Of a DNA stretch of 64,000 nt, positions 33,756 to 41,191 are shown one piece after another. Below the pieces are notes generated by a model, which was not told the origin of the DNA, made no database searches, and saw nothing but the letters and a program-made list of their open reading frames with translations. The DNA comes from Candidatus Eiseniibacteriota bacterium (GTDB lineage Bacteria; Eisenbacteria; RBG-16-71-46; CAIMUX01), in NCBI GenBank assembly GCA_020633975.1, contig JACKCR010000009.1, forward strand, positions 62,001 through 126,000, in the 5' to 3' direction. The position numbers and the translations under genes are program-made. Within the stretch, counting starts at the first letter, position 1, and every line of letters starts with the position of its first letter.

Positions 33756-34586
33756 TCACGCCCCGGTGCTGACCTGGCCGGATGGACCTCCCGGTCCGTC
33801 TTCAGGACGACCCTCGGGACGACCTTCGGGACGGCGACGAGCCTCGTCCCGCGGGCCGGCGAACCCAGCCACGAGGAGCGCCCGGATGTGGTCCGCGATC
33901 CGCCGTAGCTTTTCGATGTCCTCTCCCGAGACCCGGTGCGCCGAGATCTGGAGGTCTGCCGTGATCGGAATCGAGACCCAGTGGTCCCGCGACCCTGCCC
34001 TCGGCACGGACCGACCCGCCCCCAGCTCGAGCGTTCGAAGGAGCGAGCCGAGCTGCTCGGTCGCCTCGCCTCCCACTCGCGGGGCATCCCGAACCGGGAG
34101 GTCGAGCCCCTCATCCCGCGGAGCCAAGGCCGCCCCCTCGGCGGGCATCTCTTGGGACCTCACGTTCTCATGGCGCCTCTCATGGAGAGCCGCCGGGCGG
34201 GACGGCGGAGGAGTCGAGGGGAGCTGAGCCGGACGCTTGTGTGCGGACGCGACCTCGGAACCGGCCCCGTTCGGAGCCTCTCCCGCGCCTTCGTCCATGA
34301 CCTCGAACGGGGACGAATCTCCACTCGCCACCCGTGCGAGCTGTCCCTCGGACAGCCCCGCCAGGATGCGACGGATCTCCTGAAGGGTGAGCCTGGCCTC
34401 GTTCTTGAACCGGAGGATCGCCCGCAACCGATCGAGGGTCACCCGCGGGTAGCGCGCCCCCGCACCCCTTCGGTCGGCCGGCGGGAGCAGTCCTTGGGAG
34501 CTGTAGTAGTGGATCGTCCGGGGCGACAGATCCGTCGCATCGGCGAGTTCGACCAGGGAGAATCCCAACTGATCACTTCGGGACAC
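33756..34586 (-). CDS. MerR-family transcriptional regulator with unusual C-terminal region
   Basis: The 276-residue regulator has an N-terminal MerR winged helix: FSLVELADATDLSPRTIHYYSSQGLLPPADRRGAG...YPRVTLDRLRAILRFKNEARLTLQEIRRIL. A Pro/Ala/Glu-rich linker of roughly 100 residues follows, then a small domain (VSIPITADLQISAHRVSGEDIEKLRRIADHIRALL). The tail has tandem RPEG repeats. No effector-binding Cys cluster or B12-binding motif is seen. The start is GTG at 34586, with GAGGAGGG five bases upstream; the longer frame to 34646 adds an unlikely 20 residues. It may control the aminotransferase, the photolyase unit further downstream, or itself. Confidence 0.85.
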   Translation of the reverse strand: MSRSDQLGFSLVELADATDLSPRTIHYYSSQGLLPPADRRGAGARYPRVTLDRLRAILRFKNEARLTLQEIRRILAGLSEGQLARVASGDSSPFEVMDEGAGEAPNGAGSEVASAHKRPAQLPSTPPPSRPAALHERRHENVRSQEMPAEGAALAPRDEGLDLPVRDAPRVGGEATEQLGSLLRTLELGAGRSVPRAGSRDHWVSIPITADLQISAHRVSGEDIEKLRRIADHIRALLVAGFAGPRDEARRRPEGRPEGRPEDGPGGPSGQVSTGA

Positions 34587-35319
34587 GGAAGCCCTCCTCG
34601 AAGCGGCGGCACCAGTCCTAACCACAACGCAAAACTCGTGCAGCACTTATATCACCAGTCAGAACTAGTTGCCAGCATCTATCTTCAAGGCTCGACATGC
34701 AATTTGGCAGCATTGCTGACGTTATTCTCGGCAGGCAGCAGGACGGCCTCAGATCAATATGTCACCACCGGAGCTGATACGAGAATCCTGCACTCAAAGA
34801 GCCAGAGATGGGGAGTGCGGGCAGCCAAGAGCCCACCGGAATGCTGCGTTCATGGGCGCGTGGAGCGGCTCGCATCCGTCCAGCTCGACCACGGCATGCG
34901 AGGGAGACCGTGTCCCGAAGCCTTCCTTCAGCGAAGCCGCGAATTCCACGCGCCCCGATCGCCCCGGGCGGTACGGAGGCTGTTGCCCACCCCGGGTCCT
35001 GCAAACAATGTCGGGGACATCCGTGTCGCTCCTGGACAGGCTACTTGTGGAGCCCACGCGAACCAGTCAGGACTTCCCGTGCCCACCATCCGCGAGATTC
35101 CCTACCGGTGGTCGACCCGGCTTCGACGTGGGACCGACGCGGATCCGACCCGCTCTCCGACGGCCCTCCTCTTGCTCACGTCGCCTGCTCCCGTCGCCTG
35201 CACCGAACCCTTCTCGATCCGGCTGAGCGGCGCTAGGGTATCCGGGAACCCGTCGACACCCGGGTTCACCAGATTCGGTCCGCACTCGGCCCCGTCCCGA
35301 TCCGGAGGATCACGCAGCC
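34587..35319. other. 733-base gene-free region, AT-richer at the left
   Basis: Divergent intergenic region between the MerR gene and the TMTC-like gene. Bases about 34640-34820 are clearly AT-richer than the surroundings and include a small palindrome CAGCA-T-TGCTG; promoters in both directions are expected here. The remaining 500 bases are GC-rich with only overlapping low-quality frames. No gene, insertion sequence or RNA was recognised. A very long plus-strand frame through this region is antisense to the MerR gene and is not accepted. Confidence 0.5.
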
Positions 35320-37203
35320 TTGAATCCACGCCAACGCGACCTGGCCCTGGCCGGGGTCCTGTTCCTCGTCACGGCCCTGCTCTACCTGCGGACCACCGGG
35401 TTCGGCTTCATTTGGGACGACGACGCAAACGTCACGGCCAACGCCCTTCTCTCGGGTCCGGACCAACTCGCTCGGATCTGGACGGGGAAGGACATCTATC
35501 AGTTCTACCCCCTCACCTTCACGAGCTACTGGCTCCAGGACCGGCTCGTCGGGCTGTCCCCGGCGGCGTGCCATGCCGTGAACCTGGTCCTGCACGGACT
35601 CGTGGTCGTTCTCCTCTTCGCCCTCCTCCGTCGGCTCCAGGTTCCGGGAGCGTTCTGGGGGGCGCTGCTCTTCGGCGTCCACCCGATGGCGACGGAGACG
35701 GTGGCGTGGGTGACGGAGCGGAAGAACCTCCTCGCGGCGGCGCTGGCGCTCGGAGCGACCCTCGCGTACCTCGGAACGGGCCGTCGGCGCTACCTGGCCT
35801 CGCTAGCCCTGTTCGCCCTCGCCGTCCTGGCGAAGACGCACGTGGTGGTGCTCCCCGCCTTCCTACTCCTTCTCGACGTCTGGCGACGCCGGAAGTCCCC
35901 GCTCCGGTCGTTGCTCGGGCTGGTGCCGTTCGCGTTGGCCTCGCTGGGGGCCGCGGTCCTCACCGTGATGTTCGAGACCCGGCATGTCGTGCGGGACGGC
36001 GCCGAGTGGGAATGGGCTGCCACCTTGCCCGAGCGGCTGGTCGTCGCGGGCAAGATCCTGACCTTCTACCTCACGCACGCGATTTGGCCGAGCGGACTCG
36101 CCTTCATCTACGACCCCTGGACTGTCGATGCGTCTCGCCCGACCGCGTGGATCCCGATCATCGCTTGGGTCGTGGGCTGTCTAGTTCTGCTCATGCTGAC
36201 GAAAGCCCGGGGTGGCCCGTTCCGTTCCCTGACGTTCGTTGCGCTCTCCTTCGTCGTCTGGCTCGCTCCGGTGCTCGGGTTCTTCCGCGTCTACTTCATG
36301 CGGTACTCCTACGTTCAGGACCACTTCGCCTACTTCGCGCTACTCGTTCTCGTACCTGGAACGGTCGGGATGGTGGCAGCGGCGACACGGCCGACGCCTG
36401 TTGCCCGGATTGCGCCCATCGCCGGCGTCCTCGTGGCCGCTGCATTCTCGTGGGTCACTTGGAACCACCAGGCAGACTTCCGGGACCTCGAGACCCTCTG
36501 GACCCGAACGATCGAGAAGAGCCCGCGGGCGTGGATGGCGCTGACGAACCTCGGCGTCCATCGCTCCGGACAGGGCCGCGACGCGGAGGCGGTCGAGCTG
36601 CACCGCCGTGCGATCGCGGTCGACGACCGGCGAGCCGAGCCTCACCTGAACCTGGGCTTTGCGCTCGAGGTCACAGGCGACGCCGATGGGGCGATCGCCG
36701 AGTATCGCAAGGCCGCCGAGCTCGAACCCGAGGACCCGGTGCCCCTCTACAACCTCGGCAACGCGCTGGTCCGCGCCGGTCGTGCCAGAGAGGCGATGCA
36801 AGCCTACGAGTCCGCCCTCGGCAAGAACCGGGAGTACCCGCAGGCACTCAACGGGATGGGTGTCGCCCTGGCTGAGACGGGACGTCCCCAGATCGCGGCC
36901 CAATACTGGACCGAAGCCATCGTGGTCGACCCGAGCTTCCGGGACGGATACCGGAACCTGGCGCGGGCACTGGAGCAGGTGCTCTCCTCCAGCGAGGCCG
37001 TTGCTCTGTTGCAGCGAGCCTCCGAAGCCTCGGGTGGAGGGAACCCCGCCGTGGAACTCCTCCTCGCCAGAACTTGGCTGCGAATCGGGAACAGGCAGGA
37101 GGCCACCCTGGCCATCGACCGCGCCGAGACTGCCGCCCGCGACCGCCGGATCCACGAGTTCGATCGCGACATCCAGGAGACCCGCCTCTCGATCTCGGGC
37201 TGA
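35320..37203 (+). CDS. TMTC-like integral membrane protein with C-terminal TPRs (GT-C fold)
   Basis: The 627-residue protein has ten or more hydrophobic segments in residues 1-390, then three or four TPRs (ALTNLGVHRSGQGRDAEAVELHRRAI, PHLNLGFALEVTGDADGAIAEYRKA, PLYNLGNALVRAGRAREAMQAYESAL). The first luminal loop has an acidic motif (GFIWDDDANVTAN) as in GT-C glycosyltransferases. HPMATETVAWVTERKNLL is diagnostic of TMTC/DUF1736 proteins, which in animals are O-mannosyltransferases using dolichol-phosphate-mannose. A protein or lipid glycosylation role here is inference. The start is TTG at 35320 with GGAGG 11 bases upstream, a long spacing. It is monocistronic as far as seen. Confidence 0.85.
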   Translation: MNPRQRDLALAGVLFLVTALLYLRTTGFGFIWDDDANVTANALLSGPDQLARIWTGKDIYQFYPLTFTSYWLQDRLVGLSPAACHAVNLVLHGLVVVLLFALLRRLQVPGAFWGALLFGVHPMATETVAWVTERKNLLAAALALGATLAYLGTGRRRYLASLALFALAVLAKTHVVVLPAFLLLLDVWRRRKSPLRSLLGLVPFALASLGAAVLTVMFETRHVVRDGAEWEWAATLPERLVVAGKILTFYLTHAIWPSGLAFIYDPWTVDASRPTAWIPIIAWVVGCLVLLMLTKARGGPFRSLTFVALSFVVWLAPVLGFFRVYFMRYSYVQDHFAYFALLVLVPGTVGMVAAATRPTPVARIAPIAGVLVAAAFSWVTWNHQADFRDLETLWTRTIEKSPRAWMALTNLGVHRSGQGRDAEAVELHRRAIAVDDRRAEPHLNLGFALEVTGDADGAIAEYRKAAELEPEDPVPLYNLGNALVRAGRAREAMQAYESALGKNREYPQALNGMGVALAETGRPQIAAQYWTEAIVVDPSFRDGYRNLARALEQVLSSSEAVALLQRASEASGGGNPAVELLLARTWLRIGNRQEATLAIDRAETAARDRRIHEFDRDIQETRLSISG

Positions 37204-37257
37204 TCCCGCCCGAACCCGAAAATGCTCTTGCTTCAGGGGGTTACCTCGTGATTTTCT

Positions 37258-37281
37258 AACGTTTGAAACGATTCAAACGTT
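37258..37281. promoter_or_regulatory. Perfect 24-bp palindrome, probable operator of the GbsR/MarR regulator
   Basis: AACGTTTGAA (37258-37267), spacer ACGA, TTCAAACGTT (37272-37281): ten-base arms with no mismatch, in an AT-rich patch 12 bases upstream of the regulator start. The two-fold symmetry and position fit autorepression by a dimeric winged-helix regulator and control of the seven-gene unit behind it. There is no T-tract and no gene end close enough for it to be an efficient terminator. Confidence 0.75.
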
Positions 37282-37293
37282 GAGCGGGGACGT

Positions 37294-37785
37294 ATGGCGG
37301 CGAAGACGGACTCGACGGGGCGGGCGCTGGAGAGGGAGTTCATCCAGGACTTCGGCGAGGCCTATCAGCACTTCGGACTGCCGCGCCTGATGGGCCGGAT
37401 CGTGGGACTCCTTCTTCAAGAAGATGGGCCCGTCAGTCTCGACGACATCGCGTCCCGTCTCAGAGTGAGCAAGGGCCCCGTGAGCCAGGTCGTCCGACGG
37501 CTCCACGATCGCGGACTCGTAGAAAAGGTCTGGGTCCCCGGGGACCGCCGGCACTTCTACGAGGCAACCGACGACATCTTCGGCCGCGCCTTCACTACCC
37601 ACACCAAGAAGCTCGAAAGCAACCTCGTCCTCGCGCGTCGATTCGTCGCACGCACGACCGAGAATCCGGACGCGACGTCGCCCCACTTCCGCAGTCGACT
37701 CGCGGAGATGGAACGCTTCTACGGAATGATGAGCCGGCATCTCAACGCCTTCCTCGTGGAATGGCGCGAGACACGTTCATCGTGA
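37294..37785 (+). CDS. GbsR/MarR-family transcriptional regulator
   Basis: The 163-residue winged-helix protein of the GbsR subgroup contains FGEAYQHFGLPRLMGRIVGLLLQEDGPVSLDDIASRLRVSKGPVSQVVRRLHDRGLVEKVWVPGDRRHFYEA. The helix-turn-helix lies at about residues 45-75, and the GDRR wing is typical of the MarR fold. The C-terminal helices probably form the dimer. Relatives repress osmolyte, sugar or transport operons in response to a small ligand. A perfect palindrome lies immediately upstream, and the SDR gene starts 23 bases after the stop, so it is likely the local repressor of the catabolic unit at 37809-46069. The ATG at 37294 has GGGGA close upstream. Confidence 0.9.
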   Translation: MAAKTDSTGRALEREFIQDFGEAYQHFGLPRLMGRIVGLLLQEDGPVSLDDIASRLRVSKGPVSQVVRRLHDRGLVEKVWVPGDRRHFYEATDDIFGRAFTTHTKKLESNLVLARRFVARTTENPDATSPHFRSRLAEMERFYGMMSRHLNAFLVEWRETRSS

Positions 37786-37808
37786 GTGCCGGTCATGAGG
37801 AGCAAGTC

Positions 37809-38594
37809 ATGAAGAAGATGGACGGGAAGGTCGTCATCATCACGGGCGCAGCAGCAGGACTCGGACGCGCGGCAGCGGAGAGGTTCGCGGCCGAAGGCGC
37901 AAGTCTCTCGCTCTGGGATCGCGACGAGGTGCGTGGAGGCGAACTCGCCGCGAAGCTCGGTTCCGAAGGTGCGAACGTCGGTACCGACGGTGCGAAGCTC
38001 GGTGCCGAAGGTGCAAAGGTCCAGTTCCGCTCTGTCGACGTTGCCGACGAGGCCTCGGTGGACGAAGCGGTCGCGGCGGTCGTCGAGGAGTTCGGGAGGA
38101 TCGACGTCCTCATCAACAACGCGGGCATCACTCGCGACTCCACACTGCTCAAGATGGAGAGCGCCCAGTTCGACGCCGTGATCGACGTGAACCTCCGTGG
38201 CGTCTTCCACTGCGGACGCGCTGTCGGCAAGGTCATGGTCGCCCAGGGCTCCGGAGCCATCGTCAACACCAGCTCCGTCGTCGCACTCTATGGAAACTTC
38301 GGTCAGACCAACTACGTCGCGTCCAAGGCCGGAGTGATCGGAATGACGAAGGTCTGGGCGAGAGAGCTGGGCCGGAAGGGAGTCCGCGTCAACGCCGTGG
38401 CTCCCGGATTCATCGCGACCGAGATGGTCGAGGCGATGCCGGAGAAAGTCCGGACCGCCATGAGCGAGAAGGCTCCGCTTGGGCGGCTGGGACAGCCGAG
38501 CGAGATCGCCGCCGCCTACCTCTTCCTTGCGTCTGACGAAGCGTCGTTCGTCAACGGAGCCGTGCTGAGCGTCGATGGAGGGCTGATCAGCTGA
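37809..38594 (+). CDS. FabG/PhaB-type short-chain dehydrogenase with a repeat-derived insertion
   Basis: The 261-residue NAD(P)-dependent 3-oxoacyl reductase or 3-hydroxyacyl dehydrogenase is a classical SDR. Visible elements are TGAAAGLG (12-19), NNAG (103-106), catalytic Ser156, Tyr169 and Lys173, and PGFIATEM. Residues 49-69 are three seven-residue repeats (KLGSEGA, NVGTDGA, KLGAEGA) encoded by three 21-base tandem repeats and inserted before the strand VQFRSVDV. Ordinary FabG proteins lack this loop. The ATG at 37809 has GAGGAG six bases upstream. It starts 23 bases after the regulator and ends 1 base before the KASIII-like gene. In context it would interconvert a 3-hydroxyacyl- and 3-ketoacyl-CoA; the direction is unknown. 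Confidence 0.92.
   Translation: MKKMDGKVVIITGAAAGLGRAAAERFAAEGASLSLWDRDEVRGGELAAKLGSEGANVGTDGAKLGAEGAKVQFRSVDVADEASVDEAVAAVVEEFGRIDVLINNAGITRDSTLLKMESAQFDAVIDVNLRGVFHCGRAVGKVMVAQGSGAIVNTSSVVALYGNFGQTNYVASKAGVIGMTKVWARELGRKGVRVNAVAPGFIATEMVEAMPEKVRTAMSEKAPLGRLGQPSEIAAAYLFLASDEASFVNGAVLSVDGGLIS
37953..38015 (+). repeat. Three in-frame 21-base tandem repeats inside the SDR gene
   Basis: Units 37953-37973, 37974-37994 and 37995-38015 share the pattern AAGCTCGGTNCCGAAGGTGC with a few substitutions. They encode the heptapeptides KLGSEGA, NVGTDGA and KLGAEGA. The preceding and following codons match ordinary SDR sequence, so this is an expansion inside the gene. Confidence 0.9.
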
Positions 38595-38595
38595 C

Positions 38596-39660
38596 ATGAC
38601 GCGCAACGCACGCATCATCGGAGTGGGCATGTGGGCACCGGAGCGTGTCGTCCCGAACTCCTGGTTCGACCAGCGACTCGGCGAGAACGTCAGTGATTGG
38701 CTGGAAGTGAACCTGACCATTCAGGAGAGACGCTGGTGCTCGGAGAACGAGAGCACGGCGGACCTCGCGACGAATGCCGGACGCGCGGCACTGGAGAACG
38801 CCGGCGTCTCGGCGGACCAGCTCGACCTCGTCATCGTCGCCACCGACACGCCGGAGTACATCTCCCCCGCCACGTCTGCCGTGGTTCAGTACCGTCTGGA
38901 AGCCACGAACGCTGGCTGCTTCGACCTCAACGCGGCTTGCTCCGGGTTCGTCGCGGCGCTCGACATGGGCGCAAAGGCGATCCGCGCGGACAGAAGGACG
39001 CGGCGGGTCCTCGTCATCGGCGCGTACGCCATGAGCAAGTACCTCGACATGTCGGACAAGAAGACCGTGACTCTCTTCGCCGACGGCGCGGGAGCGGTCG
39101 TCCTCGAGGAAGATCCGGAAGGCGCGGACGGGGGAGGTGAGACCGGAGCGGGCTCATCAGGAGGGGCGGGTGCGGCCGATCGCGTAGAAGCCGACGGCTC
39201 CGGCTGGCTGGCATCGAGACTGAGCGCCGCCGGGCAGTACCACGATTGGATGGGCATCTACGCCGGCGGCACCCGCATGCCGGTCGACCCCGCGGTGCTC
39301 GAGCGGAAAGACCACCTCCTCAAGTTCGTTCGCAAGTTCCCCAAAGAGATCAACCCGACCACGTGGGAGCGGCTGATCCGGGAAGTGCTGGACGACGTCG
39401 GGGCATCCCCGCTGGACGTTTCGCGGTTCTTCTTCACGCAGATCAACATCAACAGCATCCACGAGACGATGGAGGCGCTCGGAGCGCCCTCCGAGCGGGC
39501 CCACACGATCATGGACCGATACGGATACACCGGATCGGCCTGCATCCCGATGGCGCTTGCCGACGCCGACGAGAAGGGACTGCTGACGAGGGGAGACCTC
39601 GTCGTCTTCATGGGATCCGGGGGCGGACTGGCCTTCGCTTGCGCCGCGTTCCGTTGGTGA
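38596..39660 (+). CDS. KASIII (FabH)-like thiolase-fold enzyme with altered catalytic triad
   Basis: The 354-residue thiolase-fold protein has the acyl-accepting nucleophile Cys115 in FDLNAACSGFVAAL. Aligned by eye with E. coli FabH, the catalytic His of PHQAN is replaced by Thr281 (FFFTQIN) and the catalytic Asn of HGNTSAAS by Tyr311 (RYGYTGSAC). A decarboxylating Claisen condensation is therefore doubtful; transacylation, thioesterase chemistry or a non-decarboxylating condensation is possible. A Gly/Ala/Ser-rich insertion occupies about 173-202. The C-terminus has the family glycine motif MGSGGGLAFACAAF. It is next to SDR, symporter and acyl-CoA ligase genes. The fold is certain, the reaction open. 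Confidence 0.85.
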   Translation: MTRNARIIGVGMWAPERVVPNSWFDQRLGENVSDWLEVNLTIQERRWCSENESTADLATNAGRAALENAGVSADQLDLVIVATDTPEYISPATSAVVQYRLEATNAGCFDLNAACSGFVAALDMGAKAIRADRRTRRVLVIGAYAMSKYLDMSDKKTVTLFADGAGAVVLEEDPEGADGGGETGAGSSGGAGAADRVEADGSGWLASRLSAAGQYHDWMGIYAGGTRMPVDPAVLERKDHLLKFVRKFPKEINPTTWERLIREVLDDVGASPLDVSRFFFTQININSIHETMEALGAPSERAHTIMDRYGYTGSACIPMALADADEKGLLTRGDLVVFMGSGGGLAFACAAFRW

Positions 39661-39676
39661 TCGAGAGGCGGATGAC

Positions 39677-41191
39677 GTGAACGAGAGCTCACACATGATC
39701 GTCGCCGGTTGGGTGGTCGTTCTCTGCTACATGGCCACGATTCTGTTCTTCGTCGTGCGGGGCGCACGGAAGAACCGGAGCATGGCCGACTATGCGCTCG
39801 GCAACGTCTCGTTCTCCCCGGTCGCGGTTGGACTCGCTCTCGCTGCATCGATGACCAGCGCCGCGACGTTCATCATCAACCCTGGATTCATCGCGCTCTA
39901 CGGAGTCAGCGCCGTGATCTCGTACGCGGTCGTCCTTCCGATCGCGGCCATGGTTTCGCTCGTCGTGCTCACGAAGGGTTTCCGGCGACACGGCAGCACC
40001 GTTCGCGCCCTGACGCTCGCGCAGTGGATGGGGACGCGCTACAAGAGCCCGGCCTTCGCGCTCTTCTTCGCCGTGCTCTCCCTTCTCCTCCTCACCTTCA
40101 TCGTGCTGATCGTGGTCGGGTTGACCAAGGTGGTCGCGGCGACCCTCGCGCTCTCCGAGCTGTCCGTCCTCATCGGAATCGTCGCATTCGTCTTCGGATA
40201 CATGATGTTCGGTGGCGCGAACTCGATGGTCTATACGAACACGGTCCAGGCCCTCCTGATGCTCGTGGTTGCGTTCATCCTGCTCGGATCGGGCTACGAG
40301 CACTTCTCTCAAGGCGTCCACGGGGTTCTGGACCAGCTCCGTTCGATCGATCCCGCGCTGGCTACGACCACGAACCCGAAGAGCTTCCTCTTCCGCGACT
40401 GGTGGGAGATCGGGCTCGCCCAGATCGTCGTGGGCGTGGCGATCGTCTGCCAGCCTCACATCATCACGAAGTCGCTCCTGCTTCGGACCGAGTCCGACGT
40501 CAACCGGTACCTCGTCGTCGGTGTGATCACGGAGCTGATCTTCTTCTCCGTCGTGGTCGTCGGTCTCTGGGCGCGGCTCACGTTCCCGGACCTCACCCAG
40601 GGCGGCGCGCCGATGCGGATGGACGGTATCGTCCCGGCCTATGTCCTCCACGAACTTCCCGTCTACGCCGGAATCGTCGTCGTGATGGGGCTGATCTCGG
40701 CGGGACTCTCGACGCTGGAAGGGCTGATCCAGGCGCTCTCCACGACTCTGACGACTGATCTGCTCGTTCCGGTCGCATTCCGGGGACGTTCGGAAGGAGC
40801 CGACGCAGAGCGGCGTCTGCTGCTCGCGAACCGCGCCTGTATCGTCGTGCTCGCGGTGATCGCTGCGTTCCTCTCCTGGGACCAGCTGCAGAACCCCAAA
40901 CTGAGCGTCGCCATCTTTGCGCAGAACGGGGTCTACGCGTACTTCTCGGCTGCCTTCGTCCCGATCCTGCTCGGCATGTTCTTCCCGAAGGCGCCCCGTC
41001 TCGCCGCACTGGTCGCCGCACCGATCGCCGTCGCCGTCCACTTCTCGATGTACTACGGGAAGATCGCCGTCCCCGGCACGCTGGCCACCGGCGAGAATCC
41101 GGGTGTGGCCGCGGCCGTCGCCATCCTCGTGTCCGTCGTCGTCGGGGGCGCGATCGTCGCCTTCGGAAGGAGGGACGATGTTCCGTCCTGA
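39677..41191 (+). CDS. Sodium:solute symporter (SSS family)
   Basis: The 504-residue inner-membrane protein has about 13 hydrophobic segments. SSS marks include MADYALGNVSFSPVAVGLALAASMTSAATFIINPGFIALYG near the start (first sodium site region). MMFGGANSMVYTNTVQALLMLVVAF and LISAGLSTLEGLIQALSTTLTTDL are the segments that line the substrate path in LeuT-fold carriers. Relatives carry acetate, pantothenate, proline or other carboxylates. In this operon import of a carboxylic acid that the next gene activates is the natural reading. The start is GTG at 39677, 16 bases after the KASIII-like stop; Met7 is an alternative. The acyl-CoA ligase start lies 14 bases inside its 3' end. Confidence 0.9.
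   Translation: MNESSHMIVAGWVVVLCYMATILFFVVRGARKNRSMADYALGNVSFSPVAVGLALAASMTSAATFIINPGFIALYGVSAVISYAVVLPIAAMVSLVVLTKGFRRHGSTVRALTLAQWMGTRYKSPAFALFFAVLSLLLLTFIVLIVVGLTKVVAATLALSELSVLIGIVAFVFGYMMFGGANSMVYTNTVQALLMLVVAFILLGSGYEHFSQGVHGVLDQLRSIDPALATTTNPKSFLFRDWWEIGLAQIVVGVAIVCQPHIITKSLLLRTESDVNRYLVVGVITELIFFSVVVVGLWARLTFPDLTQGGAPMRMDGIVPAYVLHELPVYAGIVVVMGLISAGLSTLEGLIQALSTTLTTDLLVPVAFRGRSEGADAERRLLLANRACIVVLAVIAAFLSWDQLQNPKLSVAIFAQNGVYAYFSAAFVPILLGMFFPKAPRLAALVAAPIAVAVHFSMYYGKIAVPGTLATGENPGVAAAVAILVSVVVGGAIVAFGRRDDVPS

Noticed and set aside
33936-36875. 979-codon open frame on the plus strand
   Set aside because: It runs antisense through the MerR gene, across the gap and out of frame through the TMTC-like gene. 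Its translation is Arg/Pro/Gly-rich with no fold, as expected in GC-rich shadows.
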